Shown: positions 1-7,143 of the stretch, piece after piece
Position numbering within the stretch: the first letter of the stretch is position 1
Layout: each line of letters opens with the position of its first letter
Source: CAZSLI01 sp964607705
Lineage (GTDB): Bacteria; Actinomycetota; Coriobacteriia; Anaerosomatales; PHET01
DNA: 19,971 nt
Direction of reading: 5' to 3'
Assembly (NCBI GenBank): GCA_964607705.1
Contig: CAZSLI010000027.1
Span: forward strand, 1-19,971
The notes under the pieces: generated by a model
Seen by the model: only the letters and a program-made list of their open reading frames with translations
Databases searched by the model: none
Told to the model about the DNA's origin: nothing
Program-made: the position numbers and the translations under genes

Positions 1-2
1 GC

Positions 3-350
3 AAGGGCCACATGAACATCAACTCCGAGGGCGGCATCATGCCCTGCCAGTTCGCTCAGGACTGGACCATCGGCAACATCCGCGAGATGACGCTGCAGCA
101 GGCGGTCGAGTCGCTGTACCAGTTCGACCAGTCGGACGCGAAGGGCTGGTGCTCGGACGACGAGTGCGAGTACTCCCGCATCTGCCGAGGATGCCGCACC
201 AAGGCGTTCCATGAGTTCGGCGATCCGCTGGGCGTGGACTCGACCTGCATCCTGAAGAGCCGCGACGCGGACTTCGTCGCGATAGGTAGCGAGTTCGACC
301 CGAGCACCTCGCCGTCGTCGCCGTGCTGCGCACCGGGCGGCTGCGGCTAG
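3..350 (+). CDS. Radical SAM/SPASM protein, C-terminal fragment
   Basis: The gene enters from the left edge and is open from base 3, so only the last 116 or so residues are visible. They form the auxiliary cluster region of a SPASM-type radical SAM enzyme: a Cys in a PCQF segment, then WTIGNIRE, then a dense cysteine run (WCSDDEC, CEYSRICRGC, and a later Cys in STCIL). This layout is known in heme-pathway enzymes of the AhbC/AhbD/NirJ type and in peptide-modifying SPASM enzymes. The substrate cannot be decided because the radical SAM core (CxxxCxxC) lies outside the window. The protein ends in a small Cys/Gly tail, CCAPGGCG. It stops with TAG two bases before the stop of the convergent acetyltransferase gene. 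I am sure of the superfamily and unsure of the reaction. Confidence 0.8.
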   Translation, partial: KGHMNINSEGGIMPCQFAQDWTIGNIREMTLQQAVESLYQFDQSDAKGWCSDDECEYSRICRGCRTKAFHEFGDPLGVDSTCILKSRDADFVAIGSEFDPSTSPSSPCCAPGGCG

Positions 351-352
351 CG

Positions 353-892
353 TCAGACGCCGGGCACTTCCCACATCTCAGGCACATCGAGCACGGCCGG
401 TACCCGCAAGGGGCCGGCCGTTTCGTTCGCCCCTCCATCGCCGAGGACGACCGCTTGCCACCCGGGCTCGAAGTACGGGTGCGGCGGCGTGATCCGACCC
501 GCGGCCTTGGCCGAGAACCCGAAGTGGCCGTAGTAGGCCGGATCGCCGTAGACAAGGACCATGCGCGCGCCATCCTCGGCGGCCCTTGTGAGCGCCGCGG
601 TCACCAGAGCGGCGCCGATGCCGGCTTGCTGGTGCTCCGGTGCGACAGCGAGCGGAGCGAGCAGGAGCAGCGGTTCGTCATCGGCAGCAAAGACCAGCGA
701 GAGCAGCACATGGCCGACGATGTGGCCGTCCTCCTCGGCGACAAGCGAGTAGCGCGGTTGGTAGCCCGGATCCTCGGAGAGTTCGCGCACGAGGCGAGCG
801 ACCTCCTCCGATTCGCCCGTCGGCGCGAAGGCCCGCGCGATGACGTCGAGCACCTCCGTAAGATCAGCACCAGCCATCTCCCGGATCCGCAT
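353..892 (-). CDS. GNAT family N-acetyltransferase (YhbS-like)
   Basis: This 179-residue protein has the fold of GCN5-related acetyltransferases, which move the acetyl group of acetyl-CoA to an amine. The acetyl-CoA-binding region is visible as LAPLAVAPEHQQAGIGAAL (Q/R-x-x-G-x-G/A type loop). It is followed by MVLVYGDPAYYGHFGF, which is typical of the YhbS (COG3153) subgroup. The substrate is unknown. The frame stays open upstream to 1072, but the start at 892 is chosen because MRIREM begins the domain and a G-rich stretch with GGAGG lies just ahead of it. The upstream extension has no protein-like character and crosses a hairpin. The gene converges on the radical SAM gene with only two bases between the stops. 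Confidence 0.85.
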   Translation of the reverse strand: MRIREMAGADLTEVLDVIARAFAPTGESEEVARLVRELSEDPGYQPRYSLVAEEDGHIVGHVLLSLVFAADDEPLLLLAPLAVAPEHQQAGIGAALVTAALTRAAEDGARMVLVYGDPAYYGHFGFSAKAAGRITPPHPYFEPGWQAVVLGDGGANETAGPLRVPAVLDVPEMWEVPGV

Positions 893-918
893 GGGTCCTC
901 CCCCCCGTCGTCCCTCAC

Positions 919-930
919 CACGATATCGTG
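919..930. promoter_or_regulatory. 12-base perfect palindrome upstream of the acetyltransferase
   Basis: CACGATATCGTG is a perfect palindrome 27 bases ahead of the acetyltransferase start on the minus strand. Its position would suit an operator for a dimeric regulator. No regulator gene lies beside it, and a 12-base palindrome can arise by chance, so the call is tentative. Confidence 0.25.
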
Positions 931-1015
931 CCCCTTCGCGCAAGGCTTGTCGCTGAAGGCCCTCCCGACGAGCGCGCGGAAGACGGACATGCCACTGCGA
1001 GGTCCACGCGAACGC

Positions 1016-1049
1016 AGGAAGGCCACCCCGCAAGCGAGGTGGCCTTCCT
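1016..1049. terminator. Strong hairpin, probable (bidirectional) terminator
   Basis: A perfect 12-bp stem (AGGAAGGCCACC against GGTGGCCTTCCT) encloses a 10-base loop. The arms are flanked by short pyrimidine runs rather than a true T tract. It lies in the 426-base gap between the acetyltransferase and DUF488 genes. Read on the minus strand it would end the HIT-DUF488 transcript (and the possible small ORF at 1133-1198) before the acetyltransferase gene. No other structure of similar strength is seen in this gap; the rest holds the palindrome at 919-930 and the small ORF. Confidence 0.55.
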
Positions 1050-1132
1050 TCATCGCTGCCGAACAGCGACATTCAGTCGTCGTTGGTGGCGTCATTTGTA
1101 CCGGGCTCGTTCCCCCGGTGAACGCCGCCGTT

Positions 1133-1198
1133 CTAGGAGGTCAGAACCCCCGGGACAATCGTGGTGGTCCGGACCGCAGCGATGCTCTGTTTACTCAA
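1133..1198 (-). CDS. Possible 21-residue small ORF with full Shine-Dalgarno match
   Basis: On the minus strand a TTG codon opens a 21-residue frame (MSKQSIAAVR, then TTTIVPGVLTS) ending in TAG. Ahead of it lies GGAGGTGATCC (1203-1213), which is complementary over 11 bases to the usual 3' end of 16S rRNA. The core GGAGG is 10 bases from the TTG, slightly long but usable. An in-frame ATG at 1222 would give 29 residues. An even shorter upstream frame (1219-1263, 14 residues) overlaps that ATG as ATGA. I recognise no family. It lies downstream of DUF488 and before the hairpin at 1016-1049, so it could be the last cistron of that operon. It could equally be a chance ORF beside a chance SD-like sequence. 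Confidence 0.25.
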   Translation of the reverse strand: MSKQSIAAVRTTTIVPGVLTS

Positions 1199-1318
1199 CG
1201 CTGGATCACCTCCCTCGATCATCGGTACGCCCCATTGGCGTCCTCGGCATCCGCCGTGCCCATGGTGTAGCGAGACGCATGCCGAGAAGGCTGCTTGCCG
1301 AAGGGAAATCGGTGGGCT

Positions 1319-1786
1319 TCAGTCGTCCGTCGACACGTGGTCGAGGCGCCTCAAATCGGAGACGTCGAGCGGCTCGTCGATGGAGTCTGCAAGCGCTTTG
1401 GCCACCAGCGAGCGGTGACAGTGGCCGGGGTCCTCTTCCCAACACATGAGGGCGACAGGCGTCATGCTCGCCAGGTGCGCGAGCGCTGCGAGGTCCTCTG
1501 CATGATCCGCCAGGATGGCCTCGAACTGAGGCGTGAACTCGGCGAAGCTGAGACCGCCGTCGCGCAGAGCGTGCCTCAGGGGAGCGGGAGTGCCGAGGCC
1601 CCTCATATGGACGTAGCCGAGGCCGCGGTCAGCGAGCTTCTCAGCGAGTGCGCGTTTGGACCAGCCCGGCCGGCGCGACAGGGGTAGCTCGCGCACATCG
1701 ACCACCGTCTTGACCCCCGCGTTCAAGAGGGCGTCCGCCCACACGTCGAAGCCCCAGCCCTCGTAGCCGATCGTCCAGATTCTCAT
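1319..1786 (-). CDS. DUF488 family protein
   Basis: The 155-residue protein begins MRIWTIGYEGWGFDVW and carries VVDVRELPLSRRPGWSK near residue 30-45 and LMCWEEDPGHCHRSLVAKAL near residue 113-132. These are the three conserved blocks of the DUF488 family (COG5483/COG3189 type). The conserved Cys and the CHR motif suggest a small catalytic or nucleic-acid-related domain, but no reaction is firmly established for the family. Its ATG overlaps the TGA of the upstream HIT gene as ATGA, so the two are almost certainly translationally coupled in one operon. The length is normal for the family. Confidence 0.85.
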   Translation of the reverse strand: MRIWTIGYEGWGFDVWADALLNAGVKTVVDVRELPLSRRPGWSKRALAEKLADRGLGYVHMRGLGTPAPLRHALRDGGLSFAEFTPQFEAILADHAEDLAALAHLASMTPVALMCWEEDPGHCHRSLVAKALADSIDEPLDVSDLRRLDHVSTDD

Positions 1787-2244
1787 GCTTCGCCCACCGC
1801 CCGCTTACCCGCGAGCTCGGCAGCTATCGCATCGGCGAGGACGCGTGCGATCTCGGTGCGCTGCTCATCACTCTCGTAGCCGGCCCGAGGCCAGAAGAAA
1901 TGCTTGAGGCCATCGTGAAAACGCCTCGGCACGACGTGGAAGTGGAGATGGGGCACGCTCTGGCTGACCTCGTTGTTGTTCGCGACGAAACTCCCGTCTG
2001 CGCCAAGGCCGCTCTTCATCGCGGCCGACGTCGCCTTGACGACCTTCATCAGGCGACAGACGGCCTCGTCCGGGGCGTCGGCGAGCGTCTCGATATGCGA
2101 AGTGGGGACGATCAGCACGTGTCCCGGAAACAGCGGACGCCGATCGAGAAAGGCCACGACACTGCTATCGCGGTACACGACATCGGCGGCATGCGCGCCG
2201 GCCGCGATGGCGCAGAAGGGGCAGTCCACATCGGGCGTAGTCAT
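1783..2244 (-). CDS. HIT family nucleotide hydrolase/transferase
   Basis: This is a 153-residue histidine triad protein. The signature HLHFHVV places the catalytic histidines at residues 99, 101 and 103. The N-terminal CPFC (Cys8, Cys11) with His50 matches the zinc site of Fhit/HinT-like members. Members hydrolyse or transfer AMP from dinucleoside polyphosphates, phosphoramidates or similar nucleotides; the exact substrate is not readable here. It is the first gene of the HIT-DUF488 pair and overlaps DUF488 by four bases. No Shine-Dalgarno is visible. Instead a -10-like hexamer lies six bases before the ATG, suggesting a leaderless message. Confidence 0.9.
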   Translation of the reverse strand: MTTPDVDCPFCAIAAGAHAADVVYRDSSVVAFLDRRPLFPGHVLIVPTSHIETLADAPDEAVCRLMKVVKATSAAMKSGLGADGSFVANNNEVSQSVPHLHFHVVPRRFHDGLKHFFWPRAGYESDEQRTEIARVLADAIAAELAGKRAVGEA

Positions 2245-2250
2245 ACCGAC

Positions 2251-2279
2251 GTTCTACCCAGTTGGCACGCGGCGTTCAG
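2251..2279 (-). promoter_or_regulatory. Candidate promoter of the HIT gene, leaderless
   Basis: On the minus strand, CTGAAC (2274-2279) and TAGAAC (2251-2256) are separated by 17 bases, matching the layout of a housekeeping -35/-10 pair. The -10 ends six bases before the ATG, so transcription would start at or next to the A of the start codon. This is an inference from spacing and weak consensus only. Confidence 0.4.
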
Positions 2280-2334
2280 CCCCGGTGTCCTCGGCGACGT
2301 CCCGCGCCTGGGACCTTCAGCGTCTGCGGTTTCG

Positions 2335-3033
2335 TCAGCTGCGGTCTTCCCGGCGAGGCCTCTCGCGCCCGAAGTTCGACACGAGCAACGCCACGACGGA
2401 CACGAGGTACAGCTGTCCGATGAGAGCCTCGAGGACCGCGGCCGACTTCACCAGTGCGGTCGACGGCGTGAAGTCACCGTACCCGACGGTCGCGAGCGTC
2501 ACGTAGCTGAAGTAGATGAAGTCGACACTCGCCGGCGCCTCGGTCTGATTGAACGGGGAGACATGCCAGATCACTGGCACGAGCGCGTAAAAGTACGAGA
2601 AGAGCAGGCCGATGAGGAGGTAGAAGGATAGGGCGCCCAGTACGGTCTGGATATTGATCCGGCGATGCTGGGCGATCCGCCCGACGATGGAGCCCATCGT
2701 GACAAGCACGAGGGTGATCGTCACAAGCCGGCTGAACAGGAGGCCGCTCGTCGTCCCGTACAACAGGGACGCTGCGCTCACCAAGATCGCGAGGAGCACG
2801 GCCACGTACATGACGCGCATGGTGACCAGACGCACCCCGGACGCGCGCAGCGCGAACAACGTCGCGATCCCCAGGAGGAGCTGGGAGACGAACTTGCCCG
2901 TCGGCCCCTCGGAAGACAGCGCGGCAAAGCCTATCGCGATGAGCAGCAGGACGAGCACCATACCGAAGCTGTCCACGAACCGCCGATAGCCATCGACGAT
3001 CTGATCCGTGCCCTGCATCGGCTGATCCGTCAC
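2335..3033 (-). CDS. Potassium channel family membrane protein
   Basis: With a GTG start at 3033 the protein has about 232 residues. It has four or five hydrophobic segments in the first two thirds, a pore helix, the selectivity filter TVGYGD (about residues 182-187) and a final transmembrane helix (LYLVSVVALLVSNF). The filter is the hallmark of K+-selective channels. It is a voltage-channel-like layout without an obvious arginine-rich S4 or a cytoplasmic RCK/TrkA domain, so gating is unknown. The frame is open to another GTG at 3060 and there is an ATG at 3018. 3033 is preferred because GAGGGGGAG lies just before it, and because a -10-like TAGTCT (3064-3069) sits too close to 3060. The gene stands 90 bases upstream of HIT on the same strand and may be separate. 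Confidence 0.85.
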   Translation of the reverse strand: MTDQPMQGTDQIVDGYRRFVDSFGMVLVLLLIAIGFAALSSEGPTGKFVSQLLLGIATLFALRASGVRLVTMRVMYVAVLLAILVSAASLLYGTTSGLLFSRLVTITLVLVTMGSIVGRIAQHRRINIQTVLGALSFYLLIGLLFSYFYALVPVIWHVSPFNQTEAPASVDFIYFSYVTLATVGYGDFTPSTALVKSAAVLEALIGQLYLVSVVALLVSNFGRERPRREDRS

Positions 3034-3130
3034 GACTCCCCCTCGCCCTGGTCCCTGCACACTAGACTAGCGCAGGCGGCCGAAGGGCGCACCGCGAGGC
3101 CGTCCACGGGAGCGGCAAGGCCTGGCGCGA

Positions 3131-4936
3131 CTATCTCGCCCGCTTGCGGTCCTTCTCGTTGAGCAGCCGCTTGCGTAGGCGGATCGACTTGGGAGTCACC
3201 TCGACGAGCTCGTCGTCCTCGATGTACTCGAGCGCCTCTTCCAGCGTGAACGTGACCGGCGGCGCGAGGACGATGCCCTTGTCTGCCGAGGACGAGCGCA
3301 TGTTGGTCAGCTGCTTGGCCTTCGCGACGTTGACCACGAGGTCGCCGCTCTTGGCGTGCTCGCCGACGATCATGCCCTCGTAGCACATGACGCCGGGGCT
3401 CACGAAGAGCTTGCCGCGCTGCTGGAGGGCGTCGAGGCCGAAGGCGACGGCCTGGTCGGTGGACATCGCGATCAGCGAGCCGTTCTGGCGGCCGCCCATG
3501 GCTCCGCGATAGGCGCCGTACTCGGCGAAGTGGTGAAAGAGCGTGCCCTCGCCGCGGGTGGCGTTGAGGATGCGGGTACGCAGGCCCATGACGCCACGGG
3601 ACGGGATCTTGAACTCGAGATGCACGTGCTCATCGCGCTGCACCATGTCGGTCATCTCGCCTCCGGCCGAACCGAAGATCTCGATGACCTTGCCGGCGTA
3701 CTCGGCGGGCACATCGACTACGGCCTGCTCGACCGGCTCGAGCTTCTTGCCGTGCTCGTCTTCCTTGATGATCACGCGGGGCCGCCCGACCTGGAACTCG
3801 TAGCCCTCGCGGCGCATGGTCTCCATGAGCACCGAGATGTGCAGGACTCCGCGACCGGAGACCTCCATGCCGGTCTTGTCCTCGGTCTCCTGGATGTTCA
3901 TCGAGATGTTGGACTCGGCCTCGCGGAACAGGCGCTCCTTGATCTGGCGGCTGCCGACGATGTCGCCTTCCTGGCCGACGAGCGGGCTGGTCGAGGGCTC
4001 GAAGACGACCGACATCGTCGGCTCCTCGACGTGGATCGGGGCGAGCGTGATCGGGTCGATGCGGCAGGTGAACATGTCGCCGATGTCAGCGTCCTCGACG
4101 CCCACCACGGCAACGATGTCGCCTGCGTGCGCCGACTTCTGCTCGGCGCGTCCCATGCCTTCGAAGGTGAAGAGCTGCTTCACGTTGGCCTGGTAGCGGC
4201 TGCCGTCGTTCTTGATGACGAGGATGCGCTCGCCCGCGTTCAGCGTGCCTGAGAAAAGGCGACCGATGCCGATACGGCCGACGAAGTTCGAATAGTCGAT
4301 CGTGCAGACCTGCATCGCGACGGGGCCGTCGGGGTCGACGTCCGGCGCGGGGATGTGGTCGACGATGGCGTCGAGCAGCGGCAGCATGTCCATGTTGTCG
4401 CCGTCGGGCTCAAGGCGCGCGTAGCCGTTCACGGCGCTGGTGTAGACCACCGGGAAGTCGAGCTGCTCGTCGTTGGCCCCGAGGTCGAGCATGAGCTCGA
4501 AGACCTCGTCGATGACCTCGTGCGGACGAGCGCCCGGGCGGTCGATCTTGTTGACGACGACCATGGGCTTCAAGCCGTGCTCGAGAGCGTGGCGCAGAAC
4601 GAAGCGCGTCTGCGGCATGGTGCCCTCGAAGGCGTCGACGATGAGCAGGCAGCCATCGGCCATCTTGAGGACGCGCTCCACCTCGCCGCCGAAGTCTGCG
4701 TGGCCCGGGGTGTCGATGACGTTGATCTTGGTGTCGCGGTGGCGGATCGAGATGTTCTTCGCGAGGATGGTGATACCGCGTTCCCGCTCCTGGTCGTTGC
4801 TGTCGAGAACGCGCTCAGCAACCTCCTGGTTCTCGCGGAACACGTGGGTGGTCTGGAGCAACGTGTCCACGAGAGTCGTCTTCCCGTGGTCGACGTGAGC
4901 GATGATGGCGATGTTGCGAATGTCGTTCTGGCGCAT
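3131..4936 (-). CDS. typA: Translational GTPase TypA/BipA
   Basis: TypA/BipA is a ribosome-binding GTPase of the elongation factor G group, involved in ribosome assembly and stress or cold adaptation. All G motifs are present: AHVDHGKT (residues 13-20), RGITI (53-57), DTPGHAD (75-81), NKID (129-132) and TSA near 159. They are followed by domain II, EF-G-like domains, and the TypA-specific C-terminal part (GTLFHHFAEYGAYRGAMGGR, then TNMRSSSADKGIVLAPP). At 601 residues the length is normal. The frame is open to 5032, but MRQNDIRNIAIIAHVDHGK matches the family start, so 4936 is used. No good Shine-Dalgarno is seen. The gene is a single cistron, divergent from the hydrolase gene at 5083. Confidence 0.97.
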   Translation of the reverse strand: MRQNDIRNIAIIAHVDHGKTTLVDTLLQTTHVFRENQEVAERVLDSNDQERERGITILAKNISIRHRDTKINVIDTPGHADFGGEVERVLKMADGCLLIVDAFEGTMPQTRFVLRHALEHGLKPMVVVNKIDRPGARPHEVIDEVFELMLDLGANDEQLDFPVVYTSAVNGYARLEPDGDNMDMLPLLDAIVDHIPAPDVDPDGPVAMQVCTIDYSNFVGRIGIGRLFSGTLNAGERILVIKNDGSRYQANVKQLFTFEGMGRAEQKSAHAGDIVAVVGVEDADIGDMFTCRIDPITLAPIHVEEPTMSVVFEPSTSPLVGQEGDIVGSRQIKERLFREAESNISMNIQETEDKTGMEVSGRGVLHISVLMETMRREGYEFQVGRPRVIIKEDEHGKKLEPVEQAVVDVPAEYAGKVIEIFGSAGGEMTDMVQRDEHVHLEFKIPSRGVMGLRTRILNATRGEGTLFHHFAEYGAYRGAMGGRQNGSLIAMSTDQAVAFGLDALQQRGKLFVSPGVMCYEGMIVGEHAKSGDLVVNVAKAKQLTNMRSSSADKGIVLAPPVTFTLEEALEYIEDDELVEVTPKSIRLRKRLLNEKDRKRAR

Positions 4937-4988
4937 GAACTCAAACCCGTTCTGTATAGGGGCGCGCCCAGGCGGGCGCGGGCGCGAC

Positions 4989-4994
4989 AGTCTA
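4989..4994 (-). promoter_or_regulatory. Candidate -10 element of typA
   Basis: On the minus strand TGATAGACT gives an extended -10 pattern (TGn before TAGACT). The -35 region is weak. It would leave a leader of roughly 45 bases containing a very GC-rich inverted repeat (GCGCCC, GGGCGC). The call is low-confidence, because other AT-richer hexamers exist nearby (TATACA at about 18 bases from the ATG). Confidence 0.3.
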
Positions 4995-5082
4995 TCACGA
5001 ACAGTGCCACGAAGCGCGTCTGCTCTAACCATGCAGCTTCGGGTATCAGCCTATCCATGACGGCTCGTGCAACGGAGTCCAC

Positions 5083-5718
5083 ATGGCCGAGATGACCATC
5101 CCTACACCGGACGCCCAACTCCCAGCGATCCTGCACGTCCCTCCGGGGGCCCGTGGCATCGTCGTATTCGCTCACGGAAGCGGCTCCAGTCGGCTGAGTC
5201 CGCGCAACCAGTTCGTCGCGGCGACACTGCGCCAGGGCGGACATCTCGGCACGCTCCTGTTCGACCTCCTGACCGCCGAGGAAGACCAGCTGTACGAGAA
5301 CCGCTTCGAGATCGACCTGCTCACAGCACGGCTTGTCTCGGCTATCGACTGGCTGGGGAGCCGGCCGGACACCTCGGACCTGCGGCTCGGCATCTTCGGC
5401 GCGAGCACCGGCGCGGCGGCAGCGCTTGGCGCGGCGGCCGAGCGGCCGGACGTCGTTCGCTCGGTGGTGTCTCGCGGCGGTCGGCCGGATCTCGCCGAGG
5501 AGGCCCGTCTCAGCGCCGTTCGGGCGCCAACGCTGCTCGTCGTCGGTGGCGACGACCCTGTGGTCATCGCGCTCAACCGCCGTGCGCTCGCCTCGATCGG
5601 CGCGCGCGACAAGAAGTTGGAGCTCGTGCCCGGCGCGACCCACCTGTTCGAAGAGCCGGGGACGCTAGAGAGAGTCGCGGAGCTTTCGAGCGACTGGTTC
5701 GCTCACTTCCTCGGCTAG
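5083..5718 (+). CDS. Dienelactone-hydrolase-like alpha/beta hydrolase
   Basis: The 211-residue protein has a compact alpha/beta hydrolase fold. The early strand and oxyanion region is VVFAHGSGSSRLSPRN. The nucleophile elbow GASTG puts the serine at residue 108. The acid is Asp157 or Asp158 in GGDDPV, and the histidine is His187 in GATHLF. This subgroup is often found alone or fused to a phosphoribosyltransferase domain (COG1926 neighbours); its substrate is unknown. The ATG at 5083 follows GGAG (5074-5077) at five bases. It is divergent from typA and followed after 103 bases by the DUF3052-like gene. No signal peptide, so it is probably cytoplasmic. Confidence 0.88.
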   Translation: MAEMTIPTPDAQLPAILHVPPGARGIVVFAHGSGSSRLSPRNQFVAATLRQGGHLGTLLFDLLTAEEDQLYENRFEIDLLTARLVSAIDWLGSRPDTSDLRLGIFGASTGAAAALGAAAERPDVVRSVVSRGGRPDLAEEARLSAVRAPTLLVVGGDDPVVIALNRRALASIGARDKKLELVPGATHLFEEPGTLERVAELSSDWFAHFLG

Positions 5719-5821
5719 CGCGACGGTACGGCGGCGTGCAGTCAGAGCGCGAGGCTCGCGCACCGGCAGTGAGTCGCGGGACAATCGGGGCGCTCACCGA
5801 CGTGAACGAAGGGAACGCCTC

Positions 5822-6223
5822 ATGGACGACGTGCTGAAGAAGCTTCGCTACAACGGTCAGGGCGCAGTGCTCGCGCTCGGCGTGCCCGAGGAACTCGAGC
5901 CGCTCGTCTCCGCGCTCGAGGCAGCGGGGGCGGCAGTGGACCGCTCGCCGGCGGGTACCTACCCGTTCGTCATCGCGTTCGCGAAGACCCGCGGTGAGGC
6001 GGAGCGGCTGGCACCGACGATCGCTGCCTCGCTCGAAGGAGACGCCCTCGCGTGGTTCTGCTACCCGAAGGGCACCTCGAAGCGTTACCCCAAGCCCGAC
6101 GTGAACCGCGACACCACCTGGCCGCTTTTCGAGCCGACCGGGCTGCGACCCGTAGCGCAGGTCGCCGTGGACGCCGACTGGTCGGCCATCCGTCTTCGCC
6201 GCACGGAGTTCGTGAAGAGCTAG
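5822..6223 (+). CDS. DUF3052-like hypothetical protein
   Basis: The 133-residue protein begins MDDVLKKLRYNGQGAVLALG. It contains LAWFCYPKGTSKRYPKPDVN near residues 76-95 and ends with VAVDADWSAIRLRRTEF. The order of blocks (opening LVAL-type strand, W-x-x-YPK middle, then a D-x-WSAIRxxR end) resembles DUF3052-type proteins, but I assign this by pattern only and claim no function. An AGGGA lies about eight bases before the ATG. The preceding 103-base gap holds a GC-rich palindrome (5747-5761) and no clear promoter. Its TAG stop shares the palindrome CTAG (6220-6223) with the stop of psuG on the other strand. Confidence 0.7.
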   Translation: MDDVLKKLRYNGQGAVLALGVPEELEPLVSALEAAGAAVDRSPAGTYPFVIAFAKTRGEAERLAPTIAASLEGDALAWFCYPKGTSKRYPKPDVNRDTTWPLFEPTGLRPVAQVAVDADWSAIRLRRTEFVKS

Positions 6224-7143
6224 CGGCCTCCCTCGGCGAGGGCCACCGCCACCTGTGCGGCCAGTCTGGCGTTCGAGTACACCAGTTGCTTGTTCGCTTC
6301 CTCGCTCGCACCCTCGGACAGCGCGTGCATGCGCGCGAGCAGGAACGGCGTCACGTCCTTGCCATGGACGCCGGCCTCCTCGGCGTCGCGCAGCGCTTGG
6401 TCGATCCACACGTTCAGCCGCTCCGGCTCGATCTCGTACTGCCGAGGAATCGGGTTGGCTACCACCATCCCGCCCCCGATGCCAAGCTCGGCGCGCGCCT
6501 CGATGACCCGAGCGATCTCCTCGGCGGTCTCCATGCGAGCGTCGACGCCGAGGCCGCTGGTGCGTGTGTAGAACGCGGGGAACTCGTCGGTCTGGTAGCC
6601 GAGGACGGGCACTCCGTGCGTCTCGAGCACCTCGAGCGTCAGCGGCAGGTCGAGGACCGACTTGGCCCCGGCACATACGACGCACACGTCGGTCCGGGCG
6701 AGTTCGAGCAGGTCCGCCGAGACGTCGAACGACTCCTGGGCTCCGCGGTGGACGCCGCCGATGCCGCCTGTCGCGAAGACCCTGACGCCGGCGAGCTCGG
6801 CGATGACCATGGTGCCGGCTACCGTCGTGGCGCCGTCCGAGCCGAGGGCGGCGAGCACCCCGAGGTCTCGGCGGGACGCCTTGCGCACCCGGTCGGGCCC
6901 AGCCGTCGCCAGGTGCTCAAGCTCCTCGGCAGACAGCCCGACGGTGGGTGTGCCGCCGAGTACCGCGATCGTGGCCGGAACGGCTCCGGCCGCCCGGACC
7001 CGCGCCTCGGCCTCGCGAGCGCAGTCGAGGTTCGCCGGGAACGGGAAGCCGTGGCTGATGATGGTGGACTCCAGAGCGACCACGGCACGTCCGGCGCCGA
7101 GCGCCTCGGCAACCTCGTCGGATATGCGGATGCGTGTCGTCAT
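6220..7143 (-). CDS. psuG: Pseudouridine-5'-phosphate glycosidase PsuG
   Basis: PsuG splits pseudouridine 5'-phosphate into uracil and ribose 5-phosphate, the second step of pseudouridine breakdown. The 307-residue protein is of normal length. It has ALESTIISHG (Glu25), VRKASRRDLG (Lys88), FDVSADL (Asp144) and VVCAGAKSVLDL (Lys161). These line up with the four known active-site residues of the E. coli enzyme (Glu31, Lys93, Asp149, Lys166). VVANPIP also belongs to the family. The ATG at 7143 is chosen over a GTG at 7152 because AAGGAG lies eight bases ahead and the ATG overlaps the psuK TGA as ATGA. It is the last gene of the EamA-psuK-psuG operon. Confidence 0.96.
   Translation of the reverse strand: MTTRIRISDEVAEALGAGRAVVALESTIISHGFPFPANLDCAREAEARVRAAGAVPATIAVLGGTPTVGLSAEELEHLATAGPDRVRKASRRDLGVLAALGSDGATTVAGTMVIAELAGVRVFATGGIGGVHRGAQESFDVSADLLELARTDVCVVCAGAKSVLDLPLTLEVLETHGVPVLGYQTDEFPAFYTRTSGLGVDARMETAEEIARVIEARAELGIGGGMVVANPIPRQYEIEPERLNVWIDQALRDAEEAGVHGKDVTPFLLARMHALSEGASEEANKQLVYSNARLAAQVAVALAEGGR

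Noticed and set aside
1199..1213. Resemblance of CTGGATCACCTCC to the 3' end of 16S rRNA
   Set aside because: Only the terminal bases match; the preceding sequence is unlike 16S rRNA, so it is not an rRNA fragment. Better explained as an antisense view of a Shine-Dalgarno.
323..1270. Long plus-strand ORF of 315 residues
   Set aside because: It is antisense to the acetyltransferase with Arg/Gly/His-rich sequence, no family motif and no ribosome site; a shadow of GC-rich third positions.
3060..3060. GTG at 3060 as start of the potassium channel
   Set aside because: A -10-like element ends only three bases before it, and a better G-rich ribosome site precedes the GTG at 3033.
3356..5095. Two long plus-strand ORFs opposite typA
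   Set aside because: Both mirror typA codons, have His/Val/Asp-rich composition without domains, and the typA frame is unmistakable.
5747..5761. Palindrome GCGCGAGGCTCGCGC before the DUF3052-like gene
   Set aside because: Too GC-rich and short-stemmed, no T run, no promoter beside it; likely chance at this base composition.
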